A DNA stretch of 64,000 bases from Malania oleifera (Eukaryota; Streptophyta; Magnoliopsida; Santalales; Ximeniaceae), in assembly GCF_029873635.1 (NCBI RefSeq), contig NC_080420.1, positions 52,591,457 to 52,655,456 of the forward strand, in the 5' to 3' direction. Made by a program: the position numbers and the translations under genes. The notes under the pieces are model-generated. The model saw only the letters and a program-made list of their open reading frames with translations, did no database searches and was not told the DNA's origin. Every line of letters starts with the position of its first letter. Within the stretch, counting starts at the first letter, position 1. This document shows, piece by piece, positions 12,021-24,151 of the stretch.

Positions 12021-12305
12021 CTAGGTTGTTAGGTTCTATAGACTTTAGAGTGCAACGGAAGCAATATCAGAGTATAGGAAAAGATTTGAGGTTTGTTCTG
12101 TGGTGTGGGTACAGGACTTTTCGTGGTGGTTTCTGTGCTTTTCCTAGGGTGACGATTTCAGGTTAACCATAGTAAACTATTGTCAGGTCGTGTGTCTAGG
12201 TGACAAAACTAGATATTGAGTTAAAGTCAGGGAAGGTAGTTAATTTTCAATTGGTATAAGATAGGTATGTGTAGGAGATCATTAAGTGTGTTTCGTGTTT
12301 TCAGG

Positions 12306-15300
12306 ATGGACCCAAGAAGCAGTGGTACGAATGCTAGGGAGGATAGGCTAGGACCTTCCAGCATAGGTGGAGGAGATATAGATGTTATGTTGTGCAGTGT
12401 CACTCAGCAGGTGATGGCTGAGATGGCCAAGAGCTTTGGGGAGCATGGCTGTTCGACCCATTTATGGAGGTTGTAGACAGAGCTGCGATCATTAAGAGTG
12501 GTATACAGAGGGGTATAGCGGCTTAGAGTCAAAGGAAGAGACCTGCGCCTCAAGGCTTTCAGGCTAGCTCCAGTAGGGGTCCATGGAGAGGAGGTCATAA
12601 TAGGGGAGATCAAAGGGTAGATGACAGGACCTTGTGGGCATTAGGGTGCGCTGAATGTCCCAGTATGTCATACGAATGGGAGACGTCATTCGGGGAAGTG
12701 CCTGGTAGGGAGAGGTGCATGTTACCGCTGTGGGAGACCCGATCATATGGCACGTGCATGCCCAGGGCCGCAGGACCAGGTTCCAGCTCCCAAGCCCTAT
12801 CAAGGAAGACATTAGGTAGCTCAGGGAGGATATCAAGTGCCTCGTGGAGGCCAGCAGAGTAATGTAGCCCTAGTGCAAGTGTACGCTCTGACGCAGGGTG
12901 ATGCTGAGACTGCTACGGATGTGGTGATAGGTACTTTTACTATTTTATCACATTCCATTATTGTTTTATTTGATCCAAGTGCTACTCATTCCTTTGTCTC
13001 TCCATCATATGTTAAATTATCTAGAAGTGAGACTCAGTTATTAGATAGAGAACTGTCAGTAGCTACACCATCTAGGTTAGTGTTGAGGTGTCAAAGGTTG
13101 CTCAGAGGGTTTCCTATATAAATTCAAGGGAGAGTGCTACCAGCAGACCTGATTGTGTTTGAGATGTGTGGATTTGATGTAATACTGAGAATGGATTGGT
13201 TGGCAGATAATCACGCCGGTATTGATTGCCATCATAAAGAAGTAGTTTGCAGACCCCCTGATGAGAAAGAATTTAGATTTACTGGTTCACGTGTACATAC
13301 TCCGTTGCAAATAGTATCAGCTGTACAGGTAAGCAGATTACTCTGAGATGGAAGTCGGGGGTTTGTGGCTTTTTTGAAGGAAGCATTAGGGAATGAATCG
13401 AAGCTTGACAGTACCCGGTCGTACGAGAATTTCCAAATGTTTTTCCAGAGGAGCTATCAAGATTGCCCCCTGAACGCAAGGTGGATTTTCCTATAGATTT
13501 GCCTCCAGGGACAACGTCGATCTCTAAGGTTCCTTATTGTATGGCTCCAGCTGAATTAGGAGAATTAAAAATCAATTACAAGACTTGCTGAATAGGGAAT
13601 TTATATGACCCAGTGTATCGCCATGGGGAGCTCCAATGTTGTTTGTTAAGAAGAAAGAATGGTCTTTGAGGATATTGATTACAGGAAAATCAATAAAGTT
13701 ACTATTAAGAATAAATATCCTCTACCCCATATCGACGATCTGTTTGATCAGCTCCAGGGTACACGGGTGTATTCCAAGATCGACCTCAGATCAGGTTATC
13801 ATCAGGTGAGAGTAAAGGCAGAGGACGTTGCAAAGACAGCATTCAGGACCAGGTATGGGCACTATGAATTTCTCATTATGTCTTTTCGTCTGATGAATGC
13901 TCCAACTGTGTTCATGGATTTGATGAATAGAGTTTGTCACCAGTATCTAGATCAGTTTGTAGTATTTTTTTTATTGATGATATATTGGTGTACTCGAGGA
14001 GTTCTAAGGATCACGAGGTGCATTTGAGGCAGGTACTGCAGACACTCAGGGAAGAGAAACTCTATGCCAAGTTTAGCAAGTGTAAGTTCTGGCTTGAGAA
14101 AATTGCATTTTTAGGCCACATGATCTTAGGAGACGGTATTTCAGTGGATCCAAACAAGATCGATATAGTAGTGAATTGGGTCAGGCCGAAGAACGTGCAA
14201 GAAGTTAGAAGTTTCTTAGGACTGGCTGGTTATTACCGTTGGTTTGTTGAGGGGTTTTCGATTTTGTTAAGACCTTTCACGCGTTTGACCAAGAAGAATG
14301 CCAAATTTGTGTGGGATGAAGAATGCGAGTAGTGTTTTCAGGAATTAAAGCAGCGGCTCGTCACTGCACCAGTACTGACGATTCCATCAGGAGGTGATGG
14401 TTATGTGATTCATAGTGACGCGTCTTTGAGAGGACTCGGTTGTGTACTGATGCAGCATGGTAGGGTGGTGGCATATGCGTCCAGGCAATTGAAAAAATAT
14501 GAAAAGAACTACCCTACTCGCGATCTAGAATTAGCGACGGTTGTACATGCACTGAAGATCTAGAGACATTATGTATATGGTGAGAAATGTGTAATATTTT
14601 CTGATCACAAGAGCCTAAAGTACATCTTCACACAGAAAGAGTTGAATATGCGTCAGAGGAGATGGTTAGAACTCATCAAGGATTACGATTGCACCATTAA
14701 TTACCACCCAGGTAAAGCAAATGTGGTAACTGATGCACTAAACTTTAAATCATAGGATACAACGCAGTTAGCAGCAATAATTCAGCACCCGATTCAGATG
14801 GACTTGGAAAGGCTCGGCGTGGAGTTAGTAGCAGATGATCCTCAAGTATTTATTTCCAGTTTGGTTGTACAGCCTACACTATATGAAAGGATTAAATCTG
14901 CCCATGGGAATGATCCATAATTGATAGAAGTGATAGCCAGAATACAAGACAGTCAGGGAGAAGAATTTAGCATTTCTAACGATGGAGCTTTGAGATTTTG
15001 CACCAGATTGTGTGTGCCTATAGATGACAGCATCAGAAGGATGATTTTAGAGGAGGCACATAGATCTCTATACACTGTTCATCCTGGCAGTACGAAAATG
15101 TATAGGGATCTACAAAAGTATTTCTAGTGGAGTGGCATGAAGAGGGAAATAGCAAAATTTGTGCAGCAGTGTTTGATATCCCAATGGGTTAAGGCTAAGC
15201 ACAAGAGGTCGGCTAGTCAGTTGCAGCCACTTTTCATTCCCGAATGGAAGTGGGACCACGTATCCATGGATTTTGTCATTGGGTTACCACCGGCGCCGCA

Positions 15301-16289
15301 TGGTTAGATTGTCGTCTGGGTAATTGTTGATAGGTTGACAAAGACAGCGCACTTTTTGCCCATTAAGGTTAGCTACCTTATGAACAAGTTAGCAGAGATT
15401 TACATATAGGAGATTGTTCGACCCCATGGAGTGCCGGTATCCATAGTCTCGAAGGAGGAGTTTGCAGGAGGCATTAAGGACTCAACTAGCATTCAGCACC
15501 GCTTTCCATCCTAAGACAGACGGTCAGACAGAGAGAACTATTCAGATAGTTAAGGATATGTTACGAAAGTGTGTATTGGGTTTTGGGGGTAGCTGGACTC
15601 AATATATGCCATTGGTGGAATTTTCCTACAACAACAACTACCAGGCTTGCATTAGCACGGCTCCTTATGAGGCACTTTAGGGTAGGTAGTGTCGTTCCCC
15701 TTTATACTGGAGTGAGCTGGGTGAGAGGCGAGTTATGGGGCCAGAGATAGTTCAGCAGACGTACAATAAAGTTCAACTCATTCGAGATAGAATCAGTGTA
15801 GCACAGAATCGGCAAAAAAGCTACACAAATACTCACCGCCAAGAACTAGAATTTAAAGTGGGTGATCACGTATTTCTGAAAATAGCACCGCTGAAGGGAA
15901 TCATGAGGTTTGGGAAGAAGGGTAAGTTGAGCCCTAGGTTCATTGGCCCATTTGAGATACTCGAGAAGATTGGATTAGTTGCCTATCGGCTGGCTTTACC
16001 GCCATCTTTATTCAGGATTCACGACGTGTTTCATATTTCTATGTTAAGGAAATACGTTCCACATCCTTTCCATATCATCAGCTGTGCAAAATTGGAACTC
16101 AATGGTGATTTAGCATTCGAAGAAGCTCCAATATAGATCTTAGATAGAAAAGAACAGGAATTGCACAGTAAGAAAATACCACTAGTAAAAATACTGTGGA
16201 GGAATCACGCAGTAGAAGAAGCCTCATGGGAGCTTGAAGATGAAATCAGACAGAAATACCCCCACCTGTTTAGTGGGATACAGCAGTGA
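12306..16289 (+). pseudogene. Gypsy A gag-pol pseudogene (Tekay-like)
   Basis: It begins [13 protein letters not shown] and soon stops at 12,474. The gag core is absent, and a zinc-knuckle remnant (CYRCGRPDHMARACP) lies near 12,725-12,770. Protease at about 12,950 reads LFDPSATHSF where the family has a D-S/T-G-type catalytic triplet. Reverse transcriptase spans about 13,659-14,330 with a frameshift in a T-run near 13,970 just before [10 protein letters not shown]. RNase H ([11 protein letters not shown]) spans 14,333-14,755. Integrase spans about 14,921-15,700, with the second cysteine of the zinc-binding CxxC changed (QQCLISQ). The tail from 15,735 to 16,289 carries the chromodomain-like VKILWRNHAVEEASWE. 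Many stops make it inactive. Confidence 0.9.
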
Positions 16290-16530
16290 TGTATAATTAA
16301 GGTAATAATAATTTTATTTTGTTTAAACAGTGGAATTGTAATGTAGTGTATAGGATAGGTAGTATTTTTATTTTAGGGGAATTTTCTTTTATAGTTGTAA
16401 TCTCCCAGAACTACCCATGTAACCACGATATTCCTCTACCATAAGTGAGGGCAAGTAATAAATAAGTAGGCCATTTTGCCTTTAAGGAATAATGAGTTTT
16501 ATGAACAATAAATTTCGAGGACGAAATTTT

Positions 16531-16545
16531 ATAAGGAGGGGAGAA
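16531..16545 (+). other. Polypurine tract of gypsy A
   Basis: ATAAGGAGGGGAGAA directly precedes the 3' LTR start TGTAAGGACCC. It would prime plus-strand DNA synthesis. Confidence 0.88.
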
Positions 16546-16927
16546 TGTAAGGACCCGAAGGATAATGGTATTTAAATAATAAAGAGGGAGGAAAATGAAA
16601 ATAGTAACAGAAGTAGGTAGTCGACTTTGTTGGCGAACGCAACGACGTTGCATTTTGGATGTGATAATCCCAAGAATTTTCAAGCCTCATCGACGAATAT
16701 AGGGGTTTCATCGATGAGTGTTCTTTAGGATCTCGTCGACGAGGTCCCGTCTCATCGACGAGAAGATACCAGGAGAGGATTTTCAGGAAGTCTAAAATTC
16801 GTTGACGAGAGTGTAGGTTCATTGATGAACTTTCTACAGGATTCGTCGATGAGGTGATGTGGCTCGTCGACGAATCCCACAATATAAATAACCTAAATCC
16901 GGGTTAAATGCTTATTTTTCAACCAAA

Positions 16928-16964
<37 letters not shown>

Positions 16965-18526
16965 GGCTCCACCTACATCTCCCTTCGATTTTGGCCCCAT
17001 CGTTCACCAGATTGATGATCTAAGGCCACCATGATGCTCCTGGGGAAGTTCTCCCTAAGCCTGCTGGAGCAGATCGTCGGTGGGACGAAGTTGGATTTCA
17101 TCCCAGATTTAGGGTAAGGTCTTCTATTCGAAATTAGGCTTTTCGGCAATTGTAGGAAATGACATAGACATAAAAATAGTAATATTTTGTTCTGGGATTT
17201 ATGATTTTCAGGGTGTTGAGTGGAGAACCTTGCGGGTGTAGGACCCGCTACAGTAGGGGGATTTTAGCAGAAATCAAGTAAGGGAAATATGCTATGCTAG
17301 GTAATATTAGTATGATTTCAGTATGAAATACATGTTTTCATCAGATTATTATTTCATAACAGGAACTTATACAGTTTATCAAATACGTTTAAAATGTTTT
17401 AAATTACTGTGTGGCATGAGAATATGGATATAGTATAGAAACATGTTTTTACAGTATTTTTAGGATTTTATTTTATAGTATTTTCAGAATACCATGATTA
17501 TATAGTTTTCAGTACCATGACATACAGTTTTACAATTTATTTTAGAAATACAGCTGATACAGATACAGTTTATCACAGCGTCATGGTTGATATAGATATT
17601 ACAGAATCATGGTAAAACAGATAGATTGTATATAGTAATGTATTATTTAGTATCAGACCTTGATGGATCAGACAGTAGAGCACGGTACCGTTGTTATATA
17701 AATATATTCAATATAGAGTGCAACCACCTAGTCACATAATATGTGGTATGTAGGTCGATCAAATGCCCAGAAGCGGATAGGCTCCCCATCAGATATGGGT
17801 TGGGGAGGACTGATCAGACTGATGGAGTATAGTGGTTTATTCCTAATTGGCCAGCCAGGGTAGATCCCGCCTTCGGGCCACACAACCCTGTCATAAGGGG
17901 TTAAATCATGACTTACAGCCATCCAGGGAAGTTTTCAGTTATTATTATACATATATTCAGTTTTACAGAAACAGAGGGTGTACTTATGTATAGTAGAAGT
18001 ATTATGTATAGAACCCTAAAAATACAGTTATGTAAAGCAACATGGAATGGTGGTTGTTATATTATTTGTACTATATTTTCAGATTCAGTTATATGTGTTT
18101 ATATAGAAACAGATCTTCTCAATATTGTAACTCATTTGCCACACACTAGCAATAGCATATTTTGTCTTACTGAGCGTCGTCTCATCCCATTACCTTAACA
18201 TTTTTTTTCAAGTGATCCAGATAGGTGAGCAAATCAGGCTCACAAATAAAGGGGCTTCAGTACTGCCCTACCAGTAGAGTGAGTATTTTTTAGAGTATGT
18301 ATGTAAAGCCCTAGCCAGTTGAGGATATTTTGGGAAGCCATCATATATGTATATTTTGAGGATCCTTTTAGCACTCTAGTGTTGTATATTTTCTTGATGG
18401 TGTTTATATGAATTCCGCTTCTTACTGCTTAGGTTGATGGATTTGTTTGATCTAGTAGGTATCAGAGCTTTATAAATTTTACAGTATATATATAAAAAAA
18501 ACCCAATTAAATAGCAGGTCGTCACA
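16546..18526 (+). repeat. 3' LTR of gypsy A, full length 1,981 bp
   Basis: Starts TGTAAGGACCCGAAGG and ends GTCGTCACA. Its first 150 bp and last 290 bp align with the shortened 5' LTR. It holds the palindrome array, TATA-like box and CT microsatellite described separately. Confidence 0.92.
16620..16962 (+). promoter_or_regulatory. Gypsy A LTR promoter: TCGTCGACGA array, TATA box, CT tract
   Basis: About ten copies of variants of CTCGTCGACGAG or ATTCGTCGATGA occur from 16,620 to 16,876. AATATAAATAACC follows at 16,881-16,893, then an uninterrupted CT microsatellite at about 16,930-16,961. The order enhancer-like palindromes, TATA, pyrimidine patch fits a plant LTR promoter. The start site is not known. 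Confidence 0.6.
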
Positions 18527-19678
18527 TCTCAGTATAGCGTGGGCACACTCAGTCTCAAAATAATTCCCTAGCAACGGTACCATGCTCACAATACAACTAG
18601 TCCTCAGGGTTCTCAAATCATATCATGCAATTTAAGTAATAAAAATTGTAGTATAAATCCCATTTCATTTAACCCCTGTCACTTAATAAAACTCGGCCCC
18701 TGGCCATCAAACAAAACCTAGCTCACAGCTGTTAAAAAAAACCTGACCCTCGGCCATTAAATATAACTCGACCCCTGGCCGTCAAGTAAAACGCAGCCTG
18801 CAGTCGTTAAATAAAACTCAGTATTTTGCAAAGGCAGGTCTAGTATATTTCACAAACAATTCTGTATTTTTCACAACCATACCCAAATTCAATTATACCA
18901 TAACCCATACCGATTATTCACCTGCCACACAATTTTAATATTTGAATATAGCCATTTAAACAACCAAGAAAACAAAGTTTGAAGTTCATAAGATAAAACT
19001 CAGTTTTCCACCGTTCGTTTTATTCAAAATATCATATCATATATCCTATATTTATAAAGTCCATTTTGAACAATCAGTTTTCGAAATAACCCTTGAAATC
19101 ATAAATATACATATGTGTGTGTGCATTTGTGTGTGTGTATATATAGCAGTTTAATCGGTTCAACTTTAATAAAAACCTAACTTAACTTAATCCCCTTACT
19201 TGTTTTCCCGAAACTACACTTACAGGGATCCCAAAACTGCGCCTACGGCGCTCACATGAACCCTAAATTCATAAATCCTAATTTAATCAACTCAACCCCA
19301 AGTAAAATGGTATTTTAACATTCCCTAGGCCAACAAATTCCAAAAAAAAATGATTAAACTCCTAAAAACTTCAACTTTGCTTAATTCCCTATATTTTACC
19401 CTAACCTTGGAGTGGTGCCTAGAAAGCCCAATTCAAAAATCTACTCCACTAGACTTGTAGAGTTACGCTCCCAAATCATCGTGATGGTTTCTGATCGTCA
19501 GTTTGGCTAAAGATTGGGGAGAAATTGAAGAGAGAGTGTGAATATACCTTATTCCATGAGTAGTACCTACAACACTCCTACGACAAATCCATTCTAGTTA
19601 AAATGTCGGTGGTGAAGAATGGAACTCAAGGGTATTTTCCATTCTTCAATCGGTGCACGTTTGGCCAAGGAAATCAAG

Positions 19679-19744
<66 letters not shown>

Positions 19745-19757
19745 CGGAGAGAGAAAG

Positions 19758-19803
<46 letters not shown>

Positions 19804-19815
19804 AAGAGAGAACTA
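19679..19815. repeat. (GA)n microsatellite in the host LTR
   Basis: Long GA run with a few GGAGGCGGAGAGA and AAAG interruptions. On the minus (element) strand it is a CT tract. All three frames are open and read as RERERE; these are artefacts. Confidence 0.95.
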
Positions 19816-20071
19816 GCGCTGGAAAGCTTGCAATCTCGGGAGTCTTAAATCCAAATTGAATCCCAAAGCTTACATTCCTTATAATAGTATTATATTAATA
19901 TTATATATATATAATATTAAATATATACATATATATCGCTTATTAGTATATACATATACCCTTATATACATCAACATATTATTATTTAATTATTTAATTA
20001 TTCAATTGATTAATTAATTATTATTTTTTTTAGGATCACACTTACTCACATATTATTTTTGGGTCTTTATA

Positions 20072-21760
20072 TTCTCCCCTCCTTATAAAAATCTTGTCCT
20101 CAAAATATGCTGAATATAACCCCAAATAAAATTCCTCCATGTCCTACCACCAAGAACTTATAGATGAGTCTTAGAGTTACAATACCTGTCCCTAAATCAA
20201 TTCATTCCCAACTCCTGCCTCCAACTCATCTCATGGTCAAGTTTCTAATTCCTGAAGTATCACAATCTTAGTTCTTAAAATTATCTTATCATATTTAAAT
20301 TGAACATCTTCCTACTAAGTACTCACAATAAATGCTTACATAGTTTTGCGTTTTGCCAATTAAACAGGTTCCTTCATCTAGAATGTATCTATCAGCTTCA
20401 AAAGAAAAGAGTGCTCAAATAGTACATTAGACTTCATAGTAGGGAATCTTATTAGTAATACCACGACAACCAAGAATCCAACAATTCTTGGCATATTTGT
20501 TAAGCATAATTCCCCAACACCCTTATGATTTCTTTTAAAAACCTTCCATAACAGAACTCCACAAGGAAACCTCAGCGACAATCTTATCCTACAATTAAAA
20601 ACAAAGGTGAGTACCAATCTTGAAAAACTCTTGTATTATCCATGAAGACAATAGGAAAGTCATCATCATAGGCGGCACTCAAACTTAATTTATTATTGTC
20701 CTATACCAAGATATTATATTCCTGCATGCACACATGCCTATAAATTCAAACCCAAGTTAAATAAAATTTAATTCACAACCTAACATAGACGTTTTCATTC
20801 ACTTCTATGCACGTGTATCTTTGACTCTACTATTCCCTGAAATACATCACCAAAATCTCCTTACACCTACTACATGAGTCCAAACCTCAAACAGCCATAA
20901 GTTCTGTACATCCACTTCTCTTGACCCTATTAGATGCCTTATACAATAGGCCAACCCCAACTTAAGTGACATCCAAAACTTAAGCAAAAGTCGTCAAATA
21001 TTTTCCCAGCACAATTGGTTTATCTGCAGAATAAATCTTAACTAAGACCTTATCATTGACTTCATATTCAACTTCAAAACTAGTGCATCCTAGACTTCTA
21101 AAGATTTGCCCCCAATGAAATCACCATACATAAATAACCAAATATACCATTAACATTAGGAAGTTAATAATAATCTCTGGATAACAAACTGCATTATTTT
21201 TCCATTATCGGAAAGAATTCAACCTCAAACTTTAGAAAGCAAAAGATAAATAATGAAGACCACAACTATTTTTCTTCTTCAACTAACTCAGCATGTTATG
21301 GGTTGAGCCCCAAATGCAATGGTTCAACAATTTCAATAGCAACATCCTCAACTACCCTTTTCTCACTGTTTAACCTTTCTTTGAATAAACCGAAAGGAAG
21401 ACTTCTCTTCTAACTAACAATGTTTCAGCCTGTAGAATAATACTCATTCAAAACCACCAAAATTTCCACTTTACCTCCCACCGTTCACCAAATTTAAACA
21501 ATTATATTGGACCTCCTTCGATCCTCGGATGACCATTTGCAAATTGAACTACAACTACTCTCAAATTCTCCAAACCAAATTTTCCTTGGCTTATCAACCA
21601 AATATACTAGATTATCTGGTTACACAGATGCAAGAATTGTAACTTCCAAATCTGAGATGACTGGCCTGATTGATCATGGGACCAATCTTAAGAAACCATA
21701 TGCATCGCAGTCTCTTTTATATGTTCATATTCCCTTGGGTGTTGCATACATTTTTATAGG
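20072..21760 (-). other. Internal region of the host gypsy-like element, 3' part
   Basis: AT-rich DNA between the purine tract (20,072-20,085) and the gypsy B insertion. I see no long frame. A weak stretch near 21,070 (minus, SFEVEYEVNDKVLVKIY) is reminiscent of the pol tail of gypsy elements, but I would not rely on it. Confidence 0.45.
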
Positions 21761-21765
21761 CTAGT

Positions 21766-23529
21766 AGTAACGACCTGCTTAATTTGCTATATATTTAATC
21801 ACATTAACACCCTGATACCACTAGTTAGCCATATAATAAAATCAACCCGAACTCGTAGGTAGCGGGAATACACCTGTCATACACAACGGGAACCTAAGCA
21901 GCAGTAAAAATAAATTACATTACAATTTCCAAACCACAAAGTGCATAATATCAGAGTTATCTACAATCCACATTAATATTGTATATGTACCATCCTCTAA
22001 ACATCAAAAGATACATCAAGGATCTAATATCAAAAACCTACTGACCCTAGTTCAAAAACATATCCTCCTAGTGGGTTAGCACAAACTGTCTCAACGGCGG
22101 CGGTCCGCCTGTCCCTCTAGGTTCCCTAAAATGATTTAAGCTAGGGTGAGACACCTCTCAGTAAGGGAAATAAACTAAATACAGTTGGTTGGCAACATGA
22201 ATATTTACGTGCTATAATAAATATACAATACATATCACATGCTTGAAAACACCGATAATAACATAAGTGAGTAAACATATAATTTCATAATTCAACTAGA
22301 TCATACTGTTCATAAATCGTCTGATATAACTAGTAATTCTGAAATTTACCTAGGATGAATAGCTAGTTGATGTCATGTATTACCCCCCATGATAGGTTGT
22401 GCAGCCCGAAGGCGGGACCCGACAAAGGCTGGCCGACCACTACTGAGTCAAAAATGTCTATAAGTACGATAGGTCCGCTACACCCTAGTCTGGACTTCCA
22501 GATGGATGTCTACAACTCTACACTGAAAGCCACATCAACTATCCATCTCTACCCCCTCTACTAGTAGGGGCGGTTAGCACAAGTCTGAACTGAACTATGT
22601 AGCTATGGTACCGTGCTCCTAAAACTGATCTGAACTATCATTCAGGTTTTGATAACATATAATACATGATAATATATTGTTTAACGTAAATAGATTGATA
22701 GCTTTTTCTAAATTTTGTAATAACATAAATAAATGCAGTCTTGCACCGATTACATTCATAACTACGGCCTTGCATCGAAAACATTGATAATTGCAACCTT
22801 GTGCCGAAAACATTCATAATTGCGGCCTTACGCCAGCTATCAATCACGGCCTTGCACCGAACAACACATACATACTGATCTGTATAAATATATTATTTAT
22901 CATGTATTCTGAAATCATAATGTGTTGTTTATATTGTTATTCCTGAAATAACTGCAAATATGCTTTTCCTATAAACTTAATTTAACATAATACAATTTGA
23001 GTAAAATAATATTCATCCCACACAATGCTGAATAAAACCATAAATTCCATTCTGAAATCATATTTCCTGTATAACAGCTATATTTTCCCAAATATACATT
23101 TTTACCAATATGCTCATATATAATACATGTTTTCTGAAAATTAATTTGCTAATAAGTAATAATAATTTTTATGTAAAATAACTGCTTCAGTTTACTCCCT
23201 TACCTAACTACTGAAAAGCCCCTACAGTGTCTAGTCCTACACCCCGCAGGGTTCAATATTCAACAGCTTAAAAACAATATCTCCCTGAACAAAACTTCAG
23301 TATTTCTCTGTGTACTGCATTTCTTATAACTATGGAAAAGCCAAATATTGAATAAAAAGTTTTACCTTGAATTTGGGATGAAATCCAAGGCAGCCCCACC
23401 AACAATCCACTCCAGCAGACTTGAAGAGAACTTTCCCAGGAGTGTCGTGGTGGCCTCGAATCATCGAACCAACAAGAATCCTACTCGAAATCTTAGAGAG
23501 AAGAGGGAAGGGACGAACAGGAGAGAGAG

Positions 23530-23578
<49 letters not shown>

Positions 23579-23897
23579 GGTTTGTGCGTGAAAATTTGGC
23601 TAAAAAATTGAGTTAAGGCTATTTATACACTAGCCTTCGTCGACGAGACACGTCACTTCGACGACGAGGTCAAGAAGGAAGTTCATCGACGAATGCTTTC
23701 TCCTCGTCGATGAAATTTAGAACTGAAATATAGTCTCTCGGTATCTTCTCATCGACGAGACACGTGTCCTCGTTGACAAACCCCTCATATGTGCTCATCG
23801 ATGAACCCCCTGTGTTTGTCGACGAGACCCTGTTTAATTTCCTTCTTTCCTCTCCTCCACTTATTATTAAATTAAGATAATTATTCGGGTCTCTACA
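21766..23897 (-). repeat. 3' LTR of gypsy B
   Basis: Minus-strand start TGTAGAGACCCGAATAATT at 23,897, end at AGTAACGACC (21,766), where the other copy has TGTTATGACC. Parallel to 28,950-31,049 throughout, with scattered substitutions. Confidence 0.94.
23521..23826 (-). promoter_or_regulatory. Gypsy B 3' LTR promoter: TCGTCGACGA array, TATA box, CT tract
   Basis: On the minus strand, palindromes such as CGTCGACGA and CATCGACGA lie at 23,826-23,637. GTATAAATAG lies at 23,629-23,620, then a CT microsatellite at about 23,575-23,521. Same order and motif as gypsy A. Confidence 0.6.
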
Positions 23898-24151
23898 TTC
23901 TCCCCTCCTTATAAAAATTTCTACCTCGAAATTTACTATCCATATGATTCATCATCCCTTAATGATAAATGGTCTACTTATTTTATTACTTACCCTCATT
24001 TATGGTGGAGGAATATCGTGATTACATTCCAAGTTCTGGAAGATTACATATATAAAATAAAATTCCCCCAAAATTAAAAGACTACTTACTAACTAAACTA
24101 CTACATGTACCTGCAAAAGAAACATTGCATAACTACTTACACTTTGCCCGA

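Larger units (their letters stand above)
11553..18526 (+). mobile_element. Gypsy A: Tekay-like chromovirus, internally deleted
   Basis: Order on the plus strand: LTR, primer site TGGTATCAGAGC, gag remnant, protease, reverse transcriptase, RNase H, integrase, chromodomain-like tail, purine tract AAGGAGGGGAGAA, LTR. It sits in the 3' LTR of the host gypsy. Flanks TTTCA (11,548-11,552) and TCTCA (18,527-18,531) could be a target duplication with one change. The 5' LTR has lost about 1.5 kb and the gag core is missing, so it cannot be autonomous. Confidence 0.9.
7772..20071 (-). repeat. 3' LTR of the gypsy-like host element, with two nested insertions
   Basis: The LTR is present as three blocks: 7,772-7,870, 10,004-11,552 and 18,527-20,071. 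A solo LTR and gypsy A lie between them. Without the insertions it is about 3.2 kb, of which about 0.6 kb is a tandem duplication. The end at 20,071 abuts the purine-rich tract (minus strand) and reads TATAAAGACCC, a TG-to-TA change. Confidence 0.75.

Noticed and set aside
12404-12836. Minus-strand frames within gypsy A
   Set aside because: Antisense shadows of the gag remnant.
19603-19859. Three overlapping open frames rich in Arg-Glu
   Set aside because: They are the three readings of a GA microsatellite, which has no stop in any frame.
23348-23611. 87-codon frame ending in ERERER
   Set aside because: It lies in the gypsy B LTR and runs through its GA microsatellite; no domain.
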